Source of the DNA: Clostridiales bacterium
GTDB taxonomy: Bacteria > Bacillota > Clostridia > Christensenellales > Pumilibacteraceae
Direction of reading: 5' to 3'
Assembly: GCA_014799665.1 (NCBI GenBank)
Contig: JAAVHP010000004.1
Location: forward strand, 62,001 to 126,000
Length of the DNA: 64,000 bases
Shown here piece after piece: positions 34,574 through 42,739 of this stretch (positions within the stretch are counted from its first letter, which is position 1; every line of letters starts with the position of its first letter). The position numbers and the translations under genes are program-made. The notes beneath the pieces are model-generated. The model was not told the DNA's origin, did not search any database, and saw only the letters and a list, made by a program, of their open reading frames with translations.

Positions 34574-37500
34574 GTGACTTGTCGTGAAATAAGAACGATA
34601 ATTTGTCGTTTTTTTGCGTTGGTTGCTGTCGTTGTTGTTGCGGCGTTGTTGTGGCCGCTTTATTTTGTTTTTACCGAAAAGGCGTATGCGGATGGATCGA
34701 CCGATCACGACGCCGTTTTCGGTGCGAACCATGCGAATGCTACGCCTCTTTCTGCGGCGGTTGAAGAATTGCCGTCCGGTAATTATTATTTGACGGATGA
34801 CTTCACGCTACCCAAATCGATAGAGCTTTTTCAAAACGAAAGCGTTAAGCTATGTCTTCACGGGCATACTATTTCCGTTTCGGGAAGGTACGCCTTCGAG
34901 ATATACAGCGGTTCAACGCTCGACCTTTACGATTGCGGCGGTGCGGATAATTGCGGAACGATAACCGACAAGGGCATGCGCGTGTACGGCGGCACGCTCA
35001 ATATGTACGGCGGCGCAATAACCGAGGTCGCGGGAAACTATGGCAGCGGCGGCGCGGTGACGGTGGGCAACGGCGGCACGTTCAATATGTACGACGGCGC
35101 TATAACCAAAAGTCGGGCGAGCGGCAACGGCGGCGGCGGTGTGTACGTCGCTTACGGCGGCACGTTCAATATGTACGGCGGAACGATAACCGAAAACAGC
35201 GTTACCGCGAAGAGCGGCGCGGGCGTTCTCGTCGGCGACAACAGCGGTAAGTTCGCCATGTACGGCGGGAGCATAACGAATAACGTTATAAATTACGGCA
35301 CGGACGCGGAAAGCGAAACCGTTAAGCTGTTCTACTGCGGCGCGGGCGTTTACGTGAACGGCGGGCAGTTCTCGGTGGAGGGTAACGCCGTTATCAGCGG
35401 AAACATGCGAGGTCCCGAGGGTTCGCGAACGGCGAACAATTTGGAGCTTCTTCGAAACGCCAATAACGAAGGCAAGATAAATATTACTGGCGAGCTCGGC
35501 GACGACGCTTCGATTTACGTGACTATGAGTACGGGCGACCTTACCAATGGTTATTACAATGGGGGCAACCGTAGCGAGCCCAATACGCATTTTCATTCCG
35601 ACGATGGCTTGTATATAGACTACAGTCTATCTCGGAAGGAGTGCGCCTTAGTGAACGCGCCCGATTCAAGAGAATTCGTCTTCGACTCCGCCGAGATAAT
35701 CGATACGGCGACGGCGGAGGTGGGCGATACTTCGGTAACATTTACCGTAGAAGTCACCGTTAAAAACGTCGCCGACTCGTCGACCGAAAAGTTCGTTGAG
35801 ACCGTTACGGTTGACATCAGCGAATCGCCGTTGGTTTTCGGAAGAAATCCCGTTGAGTTCGAGTACGAGTATAACGGCAAGCGCGGAGTGCATTTAGAGC
35901 CGATGTCGAGCGAAGTCATTCCGACGAAAAAGATGGCGATAATCGAGTGGGTTTGCTCGGATCCGTCCTCTACTCCGGAACCATTCACTAATAGCGCGGT
36001 AAGGCGTAATTACGACGGCGTTAATATCGTCGACAAGATCGCGGCGTGCTTCGAAGGTTACGACGGCGAGCAAAAAGAAATAAACGGTTTGTCGGGCGAC
36101 ATGATCGTCAAGAACTCGGCAGGGAACGTCGTTAATTCGACGGCGGAAAAGGGCGAATATACGTTTAGTCTTGCGCCGTCCGATTACTATAATTTTTACA
36201 ATAACGTTTTTACTTTGAGGGTAGTCGGGAGCGCGGACGATGGGTATTACCAAATGCAGGACGCGCGCGTTGTCGGCATTAAGGATTCTCCGACGGCGGG
36301 CGATAGGTCGGTTACGGTGATCGTCGAAAGACAGCTCAAACATACCAAGGATCTACCCGACGTGATCGACAGAGAAAGTTACCTTGTCATGCTCTCGACG
36401 CCTCTTCACGGCGGGGATAACGATATCGAATTCGATTACGCGTACCGAGATCTGGGCGGCGAGGTGCAGAAAAAGCATCTGTCCGTTACTGTGACAGCCG
36501 CCAAAAAGAAAGTGACCGTCACGTGGTATTTCAATGACAAGGTCGCAGCCGACAGCTCCGCCGATCACGTATACGACGGCGTGGACGCGAGCGATAAAAT
36601 AGTCGCGGTGTTCGACGGCATAAACGGGAACAAACAGCGAGTCGACGGAACTTCCGCGCTCATGCTTAAAAAGGACAAGGACGGGAACACTGTTACCTCT
36701 TTGCGCGAAGTGGGCGAATACGTTCTCGCGCTTGCCGATTCGGGTGATTATGAGTTCGATAATAATTCGTTTGCGTATAACGTTGCGGAAGACCTCGCCG
36801 ACATAACCGATTTGGTTTATATAGAGAACGGAAAAACCATTTTGGGCGTGTCGTGTGACGAGGGCTTCGAAAATGGCGCCGAGCTCGTTGTCGAAAGAGC
36901 GAGCCTTAACCCGGACGTGGTCGACGGCGTTATTAACACCGCGCTGAACGTAAAGATAGTCAAGGACTCCGCCGTGATCACTCCGTCGGGCGTCGTTGCG
37001 GTGCACGCGCTTATTCCCGACGCGCTGCGTAACGGAACGGTGTACAAAATTTATAACCTGAAAAACGGCGAGGCGACCGAACTGCAATATACCACGGAAG
37101 GCAATTTCGCTATATTCGAAACGGACGAACTTACCTGTATTCTTTTCGTTACCGCCAAAACGGAGACGAGCGACGGTTCGGGCGACGGCACGAACACGGG
37201 TACGGGAACGGGAACGAATACGGGCACGGGTGCGGATCCCGATAACGGCGATAGCGATCTCATGTGGCTATGGATATTATTGGCGATAATAGTGGTTGTC
37301 ATCGTGGTTATAATCGCGGTCATTTATTCGACAAAGCGTAGCAAAAAATCTGCTGCGGCAAGCGAAGCCGTTACGCTTGTCGAACAGTCCGAGCCTGAGC
37401 AAAAAGACGGCAAAGTTTGTCACGAGTGCGGACGGATAAACGCCGAACACGCGATGTTCTGCGGACGCTGCGGAAAGAAATTGGATAGTGCGGAAAGCGC

Positions 37501-37624
37501 ACCCGTCGAGCCTGCGCAACAATCCGAACTCGAACAAAAGGAAGGCAAAGTTTGTTCGGGTTGTGGGCGGATAAATTCCGAAAACGCGAAGTTTTGCGGA
37601 AAATGCGGAAAAAAATTGGATTAA
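34574..37624 (+). CDS. large surface protein: beta-helix repeats, TM helix, two cytoplasmic zinc ribbons
   Basis: 1016 residues starting at GTG with a GGAGGGGG ribosome site. A signal peptide or anchor (about 12-37) precedes a beta-helix-like region (about 136-235) with four copies of GGTFNMYGG-type repeats, then beta-sandwich segments with YDGVNIVDKI and YDGVDASDKI (MBG/YDG-like). A Gly-Thr-Asn linker leads to a strong membrane helix (about 895-918) and a cytoplasmic tail with two near-identical zinc ribbons (KVCHECGRINAEHAMFCGRCG, KVCSGCGRINSENAKFCGKC). Probably an adhesin or sensor; zinc ribbons inside with beta-helix outside is unusual. Confidence 0.75.
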   Translation: MTCREIRTIICRFFALVAVVVVAALLWPLYFVFTEKAYADGSTDHDAVFGANHANATPLSAAVEELPSGNYYLTDDFTLPKSIELFQNESVKLCLHGHTISVSGRYAFEIYSGSTLDLYDCGGADNCGTITDKGMRVYGGTLNMYGGAITEVAGNYGSGGAVTVGNGGTFNMYDGAITKSRASGNGGGGVYVAYGGTFNMYGGTITENSVTAKSGAGVLVGDNSGKFAMYGGSITNNVINYGTDAESETVKLFYCGAGVYVNGGQFSVEGNAVISGNMRGPEGSRTANNLELLRNANNEGKINITGELGDDASIYVTMSTGDLTNGYYNGGNRSEPNTHFHSDDGLYIDYSLSRKECALVNAPDSREFVFDSAEIIDTATAEVGDTSVTFTVEVTVKNVADSSTEKFVETVTVDISESPLVFGRNPVEFEYEYNGKRGVHLEPMSSEVIPTKKMAIIEWVCSDPSSTPEPFTNSAVRRNYDGVNIVDKIAACFEGYDGEQKEINGLSGDMIVKNSAGNVVNSTAEKGEYTFSLAPSDYYNFYNNVFTLRVVGSADDGYYQMQDARVVGIKDSPTAGDRSVTVIVERQLKHTKDLPDVIDRESYLVMLSTPLHGGDNDIEFDYAYRDLGGEVQKKHLSVTVTAAKKKVTVTWYFNDKVAADSSADHVYDGVDASDKIVAVFDGINGNKQRVDGTSALMLKKDKDGNTVTSLREVGEYVLALADSGDYEFDNNSFAYNVAEDLADITDLVYIENGKTILGVSCDEGFENGAELVVERASLNPDVVDGVINTALNVKIVKDSAVITPSGVVAVHALIPDALRNGTVYKIYNLKNGEATELQYTTEGNFAIFETDELTCILFVTAKTETSDGSGDGTNTGTGTGTNTGTGADPDNGDSDLMWLWILLAIIVVVIVVIIAVIYSTKRSKKSAAASEAVTLVEQSEPEQKDGKVCHECGRINAEHAMFCGRCGKKLDSAESAPVEPAQQSELEQKEGKVCSGCGRINSENAKFCGKCGKKLD

Positions 37625-37639
37625 AATTAAAATGCTTAT

Positions 37640-37668
37640 TGCCGCCGCGGGAGATTTCCCACGGCGGT
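37640..37668 (+). terminator. hairpin after surface protein gene
   Basis: CCGCCG and CGGCGG arms with inner GGGA/TCCC pairing; a second AT-rich hairpin (TATTATTTTGCAAAAAATAA) follows instead of a simple T run. Confidence 0.55.
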
Positions 37669-37701
37669 ATATTATTTTGCAAAAAATAATATACCCATGA
37701 T

Positions 37702-38166
37702 ATGGAAAGAAATCAAACCCAAAAAATAGTTATATCGTTTATCGTAATAATATCCGTTGCGCTTTTGGGAACGGTTTTCGTAAGGCTCGGAATGGATTGG
37801 TTCAACTCGTTGGACAAGCCCGAGCAATGGGTGCCCAATATCGTTATCCCGATCGTATGGACGGTTATATATTCGGCTTTTGCGGTCATCAATTTTTTAT
37901 GGATAAAAAAAGACGGCATACCGATTTCTACCGTCTATTTAATGATTATCAACGCAGTGCTGAACGTTTTGTGGTGTTTGATATTCTTCACGCTTAAACA
38001 ATTGTTAATAGGGAATATAGCTATTGTGCTCAACCTGATCGCAGGGTTTGCTTTGATCGTCGATATTCTTAAAACCAAAAAAATTTACGGATATATTTTA
38101 AGCATCTACCCGATTTGGCTCAGTATCGCGACGACGCTCAATTTAGCGTTGTGGATATTAAATTAA
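37702..38166 (+). CDS. TspO/MBR family membrane protein
   Basis: 154 residues with five membrane helices. WVPNIVIPIVWTVIYSAFAVINFLW and NAVLNVLWCLIFFTLKQ then PIWLSIATTLNLALWILN follow the TspO/MBR (peripheral benzodiazepine receptor) pattern. Bacterial TspO proteins bind porphyrins and act in stress responses. Monocistronic; no strong ribosome site. Confidence 0.85.
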   Translation: MERNQTQKIVISFIVIISVALLGTVFVRLGMDWFNSLDKPEQWVPNIVIPIVWTVIYSAFAVINFLWIKKDGIPISTVYLMIINAVLNVLWCLIFFTLKQLLIGNIAIVLNLIAGFALIVDILKTKKIYGYILSIYPIWLSIATTLNLALWILN

Positions 38167-38174
38167 AGCAACGC

Positions 38175-38654
38175 CTAGCCTAATGTTTCGACGGAGCAGC
38201 CGTTGCGCTCGTAGTAGTCCAGCATTTCTGGAATTTTCTTTTTGTCGTAGCTTGTAATACAGTTGGAAAGAACGTGAACGGTATAGCCGTTCTTTGCCAT
38301 ATTATAGCAAGTCGATTTTACGCAAGCAACAGCGTCGGCGCCCGTAACGTAAAATTCTTTAATGCCGTTCTTGTTTATAAAAGCGGCAAATCCTTCGCTC
38401 GTCAATGCGTTGCCCTTGCTTTTTACGAATATATTTTCGGACACGATTTTCAAGTCGGGAACTAGCTCTGCGCCGCGAGTGTCGGGCTTGAACGTACGGG
38501 TGCCCGCCGATATGTTATTATGCTTAATATAAACCACGTGAATATCGTTAGCTACCGCCCAATCGATAGCGGCGTTTACGTTACCGATAATTTCTTTGTA
38601 GTTTTTCGTAATGTCGTTTTGAAGATCGATCACAACCAACGCAGTGTTTTTCAT
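38175..38654 (-). CDS. isochorismatase-family cysteine hydrolase
   Basis: 159 residues. Catalytic triad in order: Asp9 in VVIDLQND, Lys in FVKSKGNAL, and Cys in TGADAVACVKSTCYNMA. The family includes nicotinamidases and N-carbamoyl amide hydrolases; the metal-binding residues of nicotinamidase are not evident, so the substrate is open. A TTGAAA-18-TATAAT promoter lies upstream. It is the last host gene before the inserted element. Confidence 0.88.
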   Translation of the reverse strand: MKNTALVVIDLQNDITKNYKEIIGNVNAAIDWAVANDIHVVYIKHNNISAGTRTFKPDTRGAELVPDLKIVSENIFVKSKGNALTSEGFAAFINKNGIKEFYVTGADAVACVKSTCYNMAKNGYTVHVLSNCITSYDKKKIPEMLDYYERNGCSVETLG

Positions 38655-38703
38655 TTGCTAAATACCTCATAGATTTCTTTTTATCTTTTCATTAAGCAAA
38701 TTT

Positions 38704-38733
38704 ATTATAGCATAAATCGATATGAGTTTTCAA
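38704..38733 (-). promoter_or_regulatory. promoter of isochorismatase-family gene
   Basis: Minus strand TTGAAA (38733-38728), 18 bases, TATAAT (38709-38704). Confidence 0.7.
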
Positions 38734-38769
38734 GCGCATAATACAAATCTAATCCATACTTTTGAGGGA

Positions 38770-38890
38770 TTGTGCACTCAGTCAACGCAAAACGCACCCG
38801 TTAAGGGGGCGCCATGCGTTGGCGGAGGCGGGGGGATTGCGCCACGAGATGTGGCGCGGATTTCGGCTTTCAGCCGAGCGCCTAGCAAAC
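38770..38890. repeat. hairpin-rich element with tRNA-Ser-like fragment
   Basis: Contains GCGCCAC-GAGAT-GTGGCGC and CGGCT-TTC-AGCCG hairpins. It starts TTGGCGGAGGCGGGGGGATT, which matches the tRNA-Ser 3' end at 39033 for about 17 bases before diverging. From 38655 to 39030 there is no supported gene. Confidence 0.45.
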
Positions 38891-39000
38891 ATGCGGCAAA
38901 AAATCTACAAAGAAATTGTAATAATTTGCTTTAATAAAAGTTTGAAACATGTGTGGCAAACAATAGCCGCATGCTCATTCCAAGCCGCACTTATCAAAAC

Positions 39001-39030
39001 AAAAAGACAGGCACAAGTCCTGTCTTTTTG
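39001..39030 (-). terminator. terminator of the original host tRNA-Ser gene
   Basis: AAAAAGACAGG / CCTGTCTTTTT stem with a CACAAGT loop, three bases beyond the 3' end of the split tRNA. Confidence 0.85.
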
Positions 39031-39033
39031 TTT

Positions 39034-39089
39034 TGGCGGAGGCGGAGGGATTCGAACCCCCGTGGGCTTGCACCCAAACGGTTTTCAAG
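39034..39089 (-). pseudogene. 3' half of host tRNA-Ser(UGA), split by element insertion
   Basis: On the minus strand the sequence starts CTTGAAAACCG in the anticodon loop, runs through a variable arm (TGGG-TGCAA-GCCCA) and T-arm (GGGGGTTCGAATCCCTC) and ends CGCCTCCGCCA. There is no 5' half next to it. The matching 5' half is at 59712-59752: GGAGGCG pairs with CGCCTCC, and anticodon stem GCGGT pairs with ACCGT without mismatch. Confidence 0.92.
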
Positions 39090-39260
39090 TTTTAAACACT
39101 GTATTACACTTTGTTATTTCTTTTGATTGATAGTTATCGCTATTCTCGATTTTGCTCTTTGCCGACCGATTTAAGGCTTATTTTTATGCACTTTTGATAT
39201 ATTTGAGTGCTTTTGAGTTATATTTGGTTATTTCTATTTTTTCGCAAATGCAAACGGCTT

Positions 39261-39279
39261 TTGTAGAAAAATTGTAGAA
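39261..39279 (+). repeat. left integrase arm-type sites
   Basis: TTGTAGAA at 39261-39268 and 39272-39279, 172-190 bases from the attL core. The same octamer occurs four times at the right end in the same orientation. The 300-base stretch 39090-39393 holds nothing else that I can support. Confidence 0.75.
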
Positions 39280-39393
39280 GTTATTTACGATCAATCATCT
39301 TCTTTTGAGATGGATTAGTAATTATTAGTGTAAACAGTTAAAATGGACAACAAATAATCTTCTGTCAAAGTAGTCAAATATTCAATGCAAAAG

Positions 39394-40005
39394 CTATTGT
39401 AAATATCCTAAATCCGACAAGCGGTGCATGTGATAATAGAAATTGCATCGCTTTAATTTTGTAATATGCAGGGCTTGGCTGAGCGATATGATCTTATTGT
39501 TAAAGTTACGGACTGCGTTAATAAATTCTTCGGAATAACTTTTTTGTGGTCTGCCGAATTGAACACCGCGATTTTTAGCGGATAGGATTCCTTCTTTTTG
39601 TCGTTGCCTTATATTGGCTCGCTCGTTTTCGGCGACGAAAGATAGTACTTGTAAAACAATATCGGAGATGAATTTGCCCACAAGATTATCGGCTTTTGTA
39701 CGAGTGTCAAGAAGCGGCATATCTAATACGAGTATATCTGCATTTATTTCATTTGTAATATGTTTCCACTCTTGTATTATTGAATCGTAATTACGACCTA
39801 AGCGATCTATTGATTTAATGACCAACAGGTCTCCTTTCTTTAGCTTACGCATTAGCTTTTTATAGCTTTCGCGTTCGAAGTCTTTTCCACTCTTTTTATC
39901 TGTGAATATATGTTCATCGTCAATTCCGTAATTGTGGAATGCGTCTAGCTGTCTAGCGATGTTTTGATCTTGTGCAGATACTCTTGCGTATGCAAATACT
40001 GTCAT
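39394..40005 (-). CDS. serine recombinase (resolvase/invertase family)
   Basis: 203 residues, the size of small Hin/Gin/Tn3-type recombinases. Catalytic Ser10 lies in FAYARVSAQDQN, followed by DKKSGKDFERESYKKLM, the DLLVIKSIDRLGRN motif, and ENERANIRQRQKEGILSAKNRGVQFGRP before the C-terminal HTH (SLSQALHITKLKRCNFYYHM). AAGGAGATTATTC precedes the ATG. It is divergent from the seven-gene operon, whose promoter lies between inverted repeats about 100 bases away. It could act as an invertase on that segment or resolve element multimers. Confidence 0.9.
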   Translation of the reverse strand: MTVFAYARVSAQDQNIARQLDAFHNYGIDDEHIFTDKKSGKDFERESYKKLMRKLKKGDLLVIKSIDRLGRNYDSIIQEWKHITNEINADILVLDMPLLDTRTKADNLVGKFISDIVLQVLSFVAENERANIRQRQKEGILSAKNRGVQFGRPQKSYSEEFINAVRNFNNKIISLSQALHITKLKRCNFYYHMHRLSDLGYLQ

Positions 40006-40106
40006 GAATAATCTCCTTTTAAATAATTTAGTTACAAATAAGACTTAAAGAAATTTTAGACAGTATTTGTGATATACATTACAGTTTATAAAACAATTTA
40101 AAAAAC

Positions 40107-40206
40107 GTAGACTTTTACTAACTCAACCTCTTGCATATTTTGTGGCGTTGTGCTATAATGAATTTGTCGAAAGTTAGCGAAAAATAGGTAGACAGTAAAA
40201 GTCTAC
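40107..40206 (+). promoter_or_regulatory. promoter of seven-gene operon flanked by 13-bp inverted repeats
   Basis: GTAGACTTTTACT (40107-40119) and its exact reverse complement AGTAAAAGTCTAC (40194-40206) enclose TTGCAT (40131-40136), 17 bases, TATAAT (40154-40159). The right repeat also sits in a local dyad GTAGAC-N7-GTCTAC (40188-40206), and TTTACTAAC occurs next to both. The leader to ATG 40297 is about 130 bases, with a further CTAAC / GTTAG hairpin. A serine recombinase gene lies just upstream on the other strand. Confidence 0.6.
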
Positions 40207-40296
40207 ATTTACTAACCTAATAAGTTAGTTGTAACGAGCTAAAAAATAGATTCTTAACCTAATTAAGCGATAATTTATATCGCAAAGGAGGACGAA

Positions 40297-42738
40297 ATGA
40301 ATGCAACTGAATTAATTTTTGGAATATTATCATGCATAATAATCGTCGGCCTTGCAATCTATTATTTTTGGCATAGAAAAAATTGCGGGATTAAGGGTAA
40401 AGAATCCATATATGTTGGCGTATGGTGGTTAGCAATATTTGCAATGGGATTTGCCTTGCATTTGGTTTATTATATTGGTAAACTAGGCAATCAAAGTGTA
40501 GGGGGTGATTATCTCATTGCTATTGCGACAAGTGCGTTTTGGGCCATTCGCTTATTCGCGTTTGATTTTAGACAAGATGGTATTATTAGTGAAGTTTGGA
40601 GTGCCGGCGCATCGGGACAATTTTTTGCTATAATGCTAATCATTGTATTTGTGCTTGCCGGGTTGTGGACGTATTATATATTAATTGCTACATTCTTCCG
40701 CGGTGTTGTAAATAGCTTTAAAATATGGTTTCATAAAATCGGATTTCCGTTTAAACGTAAAAGCACACATTATATTGTTATCGGTAATGGAGCTAATGCC
40801 GATGTGTTCATCAATAGCTTATATGCGCAAAGGAAAAAGAAAAATTGGTTATATAGACTCTTTTGCGGAGATGATGTTACTATTATCATAGGTGGAGTGT
40901 TAGGCGGAAACAGCAAAGATATCTTTTATAAATACTTAAATAAAGGATATGCGGTCATTAATGGCTGCGCAGATCTAGACTCTTTGCAAGCAGCCGGTGT
41001 AAATAATCAAAAGCGTAAAACCATTGTTGTTGCAATTTCAGATAGTGATGAGGAAAATATTGCGGTTGCAGAGATAATAACCAATTTAGTCGCTCAACGT
41101 GCTATGAAAGTTTGTGAGCCTGAGGCTACTGATCTTGATGCTTTTCTCAAAAAGACGGTTGCTATTGCGCATAAATCGCGAGATGAAAATGAAAGGATTT
41201 CGTTAGGTGAAAAGATTGACAGGATTAAATTGGAAGCAAGGATTATGTATACCGTGATTGATAGAGCGGAGCACTTTGATTTTGCTGATAATGCATTCGG
41301 CAAAGTGAATTTTTTTAATCCTTATGAACTGCGTGCGCAGAAGTTTTTTTGGGAACATCCGCTAACTCATTATATTGCTCCATTACTTGATTATGATAAA
41401 GCTAGGTTGAAAGGAGAGTTTAATAAAGATGGGAAAATTATAAATCCCATCAGTGGATCTGCATATAAGATAAACAATATTTTTATTGGATTCGGGTCCG
41501 CGAATTACCAAATGTTGAGAAACAGCGTTATAAATTATCAATTGCTTGGGGCAGATTATAATGCTATAGTCTATGCAAAAGATATTGAAGATGTCTACGT
41601 CAATAATATTATGACTGTCAAACCGTCGGTACGTCAACAAATGTTTATGCAACAATCTCCTGGACTTTTTAATCGAGATGAAAAAATTAATGGTAAAAAG
41701 TATTTTGAAAGTCCCAAAGAAAAATACTATATAGATTTTAAACATGGTAATGTATTGGCAAATGATTTTTATGAGAGTCTTTTAAGCGAAATAGAAAAAT
41801 CGGATTTTACATCAGTTTATATTGCGCTTGGTGATGATAAAACAAGCATAGAGACAGCACTTGAAATAAGACAAATGCTTGCTGAAAGATTTGACCTTTT
41901 GCAAAATGTGCGTATTTTTATTAAGGTCCGGAATAAATCGGCTATCATGACGGATGCGTTAATAAACAATTTCCGAAATATTCCACTCAAAGTTGAATGC
42001 TATGGTTTAGATGAGGATTTTCTTTCCGTTGAAAATGTAGTTGCCCCATTTATAGATAAACTTGCTTCAACGCTGTCGAATCAAAACCATAATTTGCCGT
42101 GGGGGTTCTCATCTGAATTTGAAAGAGATTCCAATCGAAGTAAAGTATTGGGGCTTAGGGAGATGCTAGGATTCTTGGGGTTGGATATAACCACTAACCA
42201 GGATGATGCAATATCAGCAAACGAAGAATATCGTAAAAGATATGGATTAAATGATAATGATATTGATGCTATTGTATCGGTTGATGCGAGTAAGAATAAG
42301 CCAATGAGGTTAAAATATCTTATCAGAAATAACGATGAAATATTAGACAGTCCACGTAATAACCTTGCAATTCGCGAACATCTTCGTTGGGATACATTCC
42401 ATTATGTGAATGGGTGGACAAAGAAACCAATAGATTTAATCGGCAGTAAAAATGGCGAAGATGATTTAGATAAATACTTTAGCGCCAATAGAGCTACGGA
42501 GGATCTTGGGCGTAAAAACAGATTGACCAAACAGCATGCCTGTCTAACAACATTTAAAGGTCTTATTGAACTGCGCAAACATCAAGCACTGCTTGCAGGC
42601 GAAGCAGATAAAGAAGAAAATTACGATACGATTTACCATGATTTTACTATGATGGATAAATTGTTGGAACGACTTGAGCGAGTGCCCGAGATCAAAATTT
42701 GCAAATTAAATCAAATAACCATTCAGGAGGATAATTAA
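40297..42738 (+). CDS. four-TM protein with TrkA/RCK-like nucleotide-binding domains and RyR-like C-terminus
   Basis: 813 residues, first gene of the operon, with AAAGGAGGAC ribosome site. Membrane helices lie at about 6-24, 39-61, 71-88 and 108-134. A Rossmann-type domain starts YIVIGNGANADVFINSLY (about 159-176) and continues with AVINGCADLDSLQAAGV and VVAISDSDEENIAVAEI, as in TrkA-N/RCK modules of potassium channels. A second copy starts IFIGFGSANYQML (near 390) with VYIALGDDKTSIETALEI. The C-terminus has IREHLRWDTFHYVNGW and a later KQHACL, resembling RyR repeat domains. No K+ filter is visible. I infer a membrane effector or sensor gated by a nucleotide. Confidence 0.7.
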   Translation: MNATELIFGILSCIIIVGLAIYYFWHRKNCGIKGKESIYVGVWWLAIFAMGFALHLVYYIGKLGNQSVGGDYLIAIATSAFWAIRLFAFDFRQDGIISEVWSAGASGQFFAIMLIIVFVLAGLWTYYILIATFFRGVVNSFKIWFHKIGFPFKRKSTHYIVIGNGANADVFINSLYAQRKKKNWLYRLFCGDDVTIIIGGVLGGNSKDIFYKYLNKGYAVINGCADLDSLQAAGVNNQKRKTIVVAISDSDEENIAVAEIITNLVAQRAMKVCEPEATDLDAFLKKTVAIAHKSRDENERISLGEKIDRIKLEARIMYTVIDRAEHFDFADNAFGKVNFFNPYELRAQKFFWEHPLTHYIAPLLDYDKARLKGEFNKDGKIINPISGSAYKINNIFIGFGSANYQMLRNSVINYQLLGADYNAIVYAKDIEDVYVNNIMTVKPSVRQQMFMQQSPGLFNRDEKINGKKYFESPKEKYYIDFKHGNVLANDFYESLLSEIEKSDFTSVYIALGDDKTSIETALEIRQMLAERFDLLQNVRIFIKVRNKSAIMTDALINNFRNIPLKVECYGLDEDFLSVENVVAPFIDKLASTLSNQNHNLPWGFSSEFERDSNRSKVLGLREMLGFLGLDITTNQDDAISANEEYRKRYGLNDNDIDAIVSVDASKNKPMRLKYLIRNNDEILDSPRNNLAIREHLRWDTFHYVNGWTKKPIDLIGSKNGEDDLDKYFSANRATEDLGRKNRLTKQHACLTTFKGLIELRKHQALLAGEADKEENYDTIYHDFTMMDKLLERLERVPEIKICKLNQITIQEDN

Positions 42739-42739
42739 A

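Noticed and set aside
34981..35280. Tandem repeats considered as a CRISPR or DNA-level repeat array
   Set aside because: They are coding repeats (GGTFNMYGG type) of the surface protein; no CRISPR array was seen anywhere in the window.
38727..38734. Extra TTTTCAAG copy as another attachment core
   Set aside because: It is part of the -35 region of the isochorismatase promoter and has no tRNA sequence or arm sites around it.
38722..39130. Overlapping plus-strand frames before the element
   Set aside because: They translate repeats and an antisense tRNA end (GGGGGIRTPVG is a known artefact of reading through tRNA).
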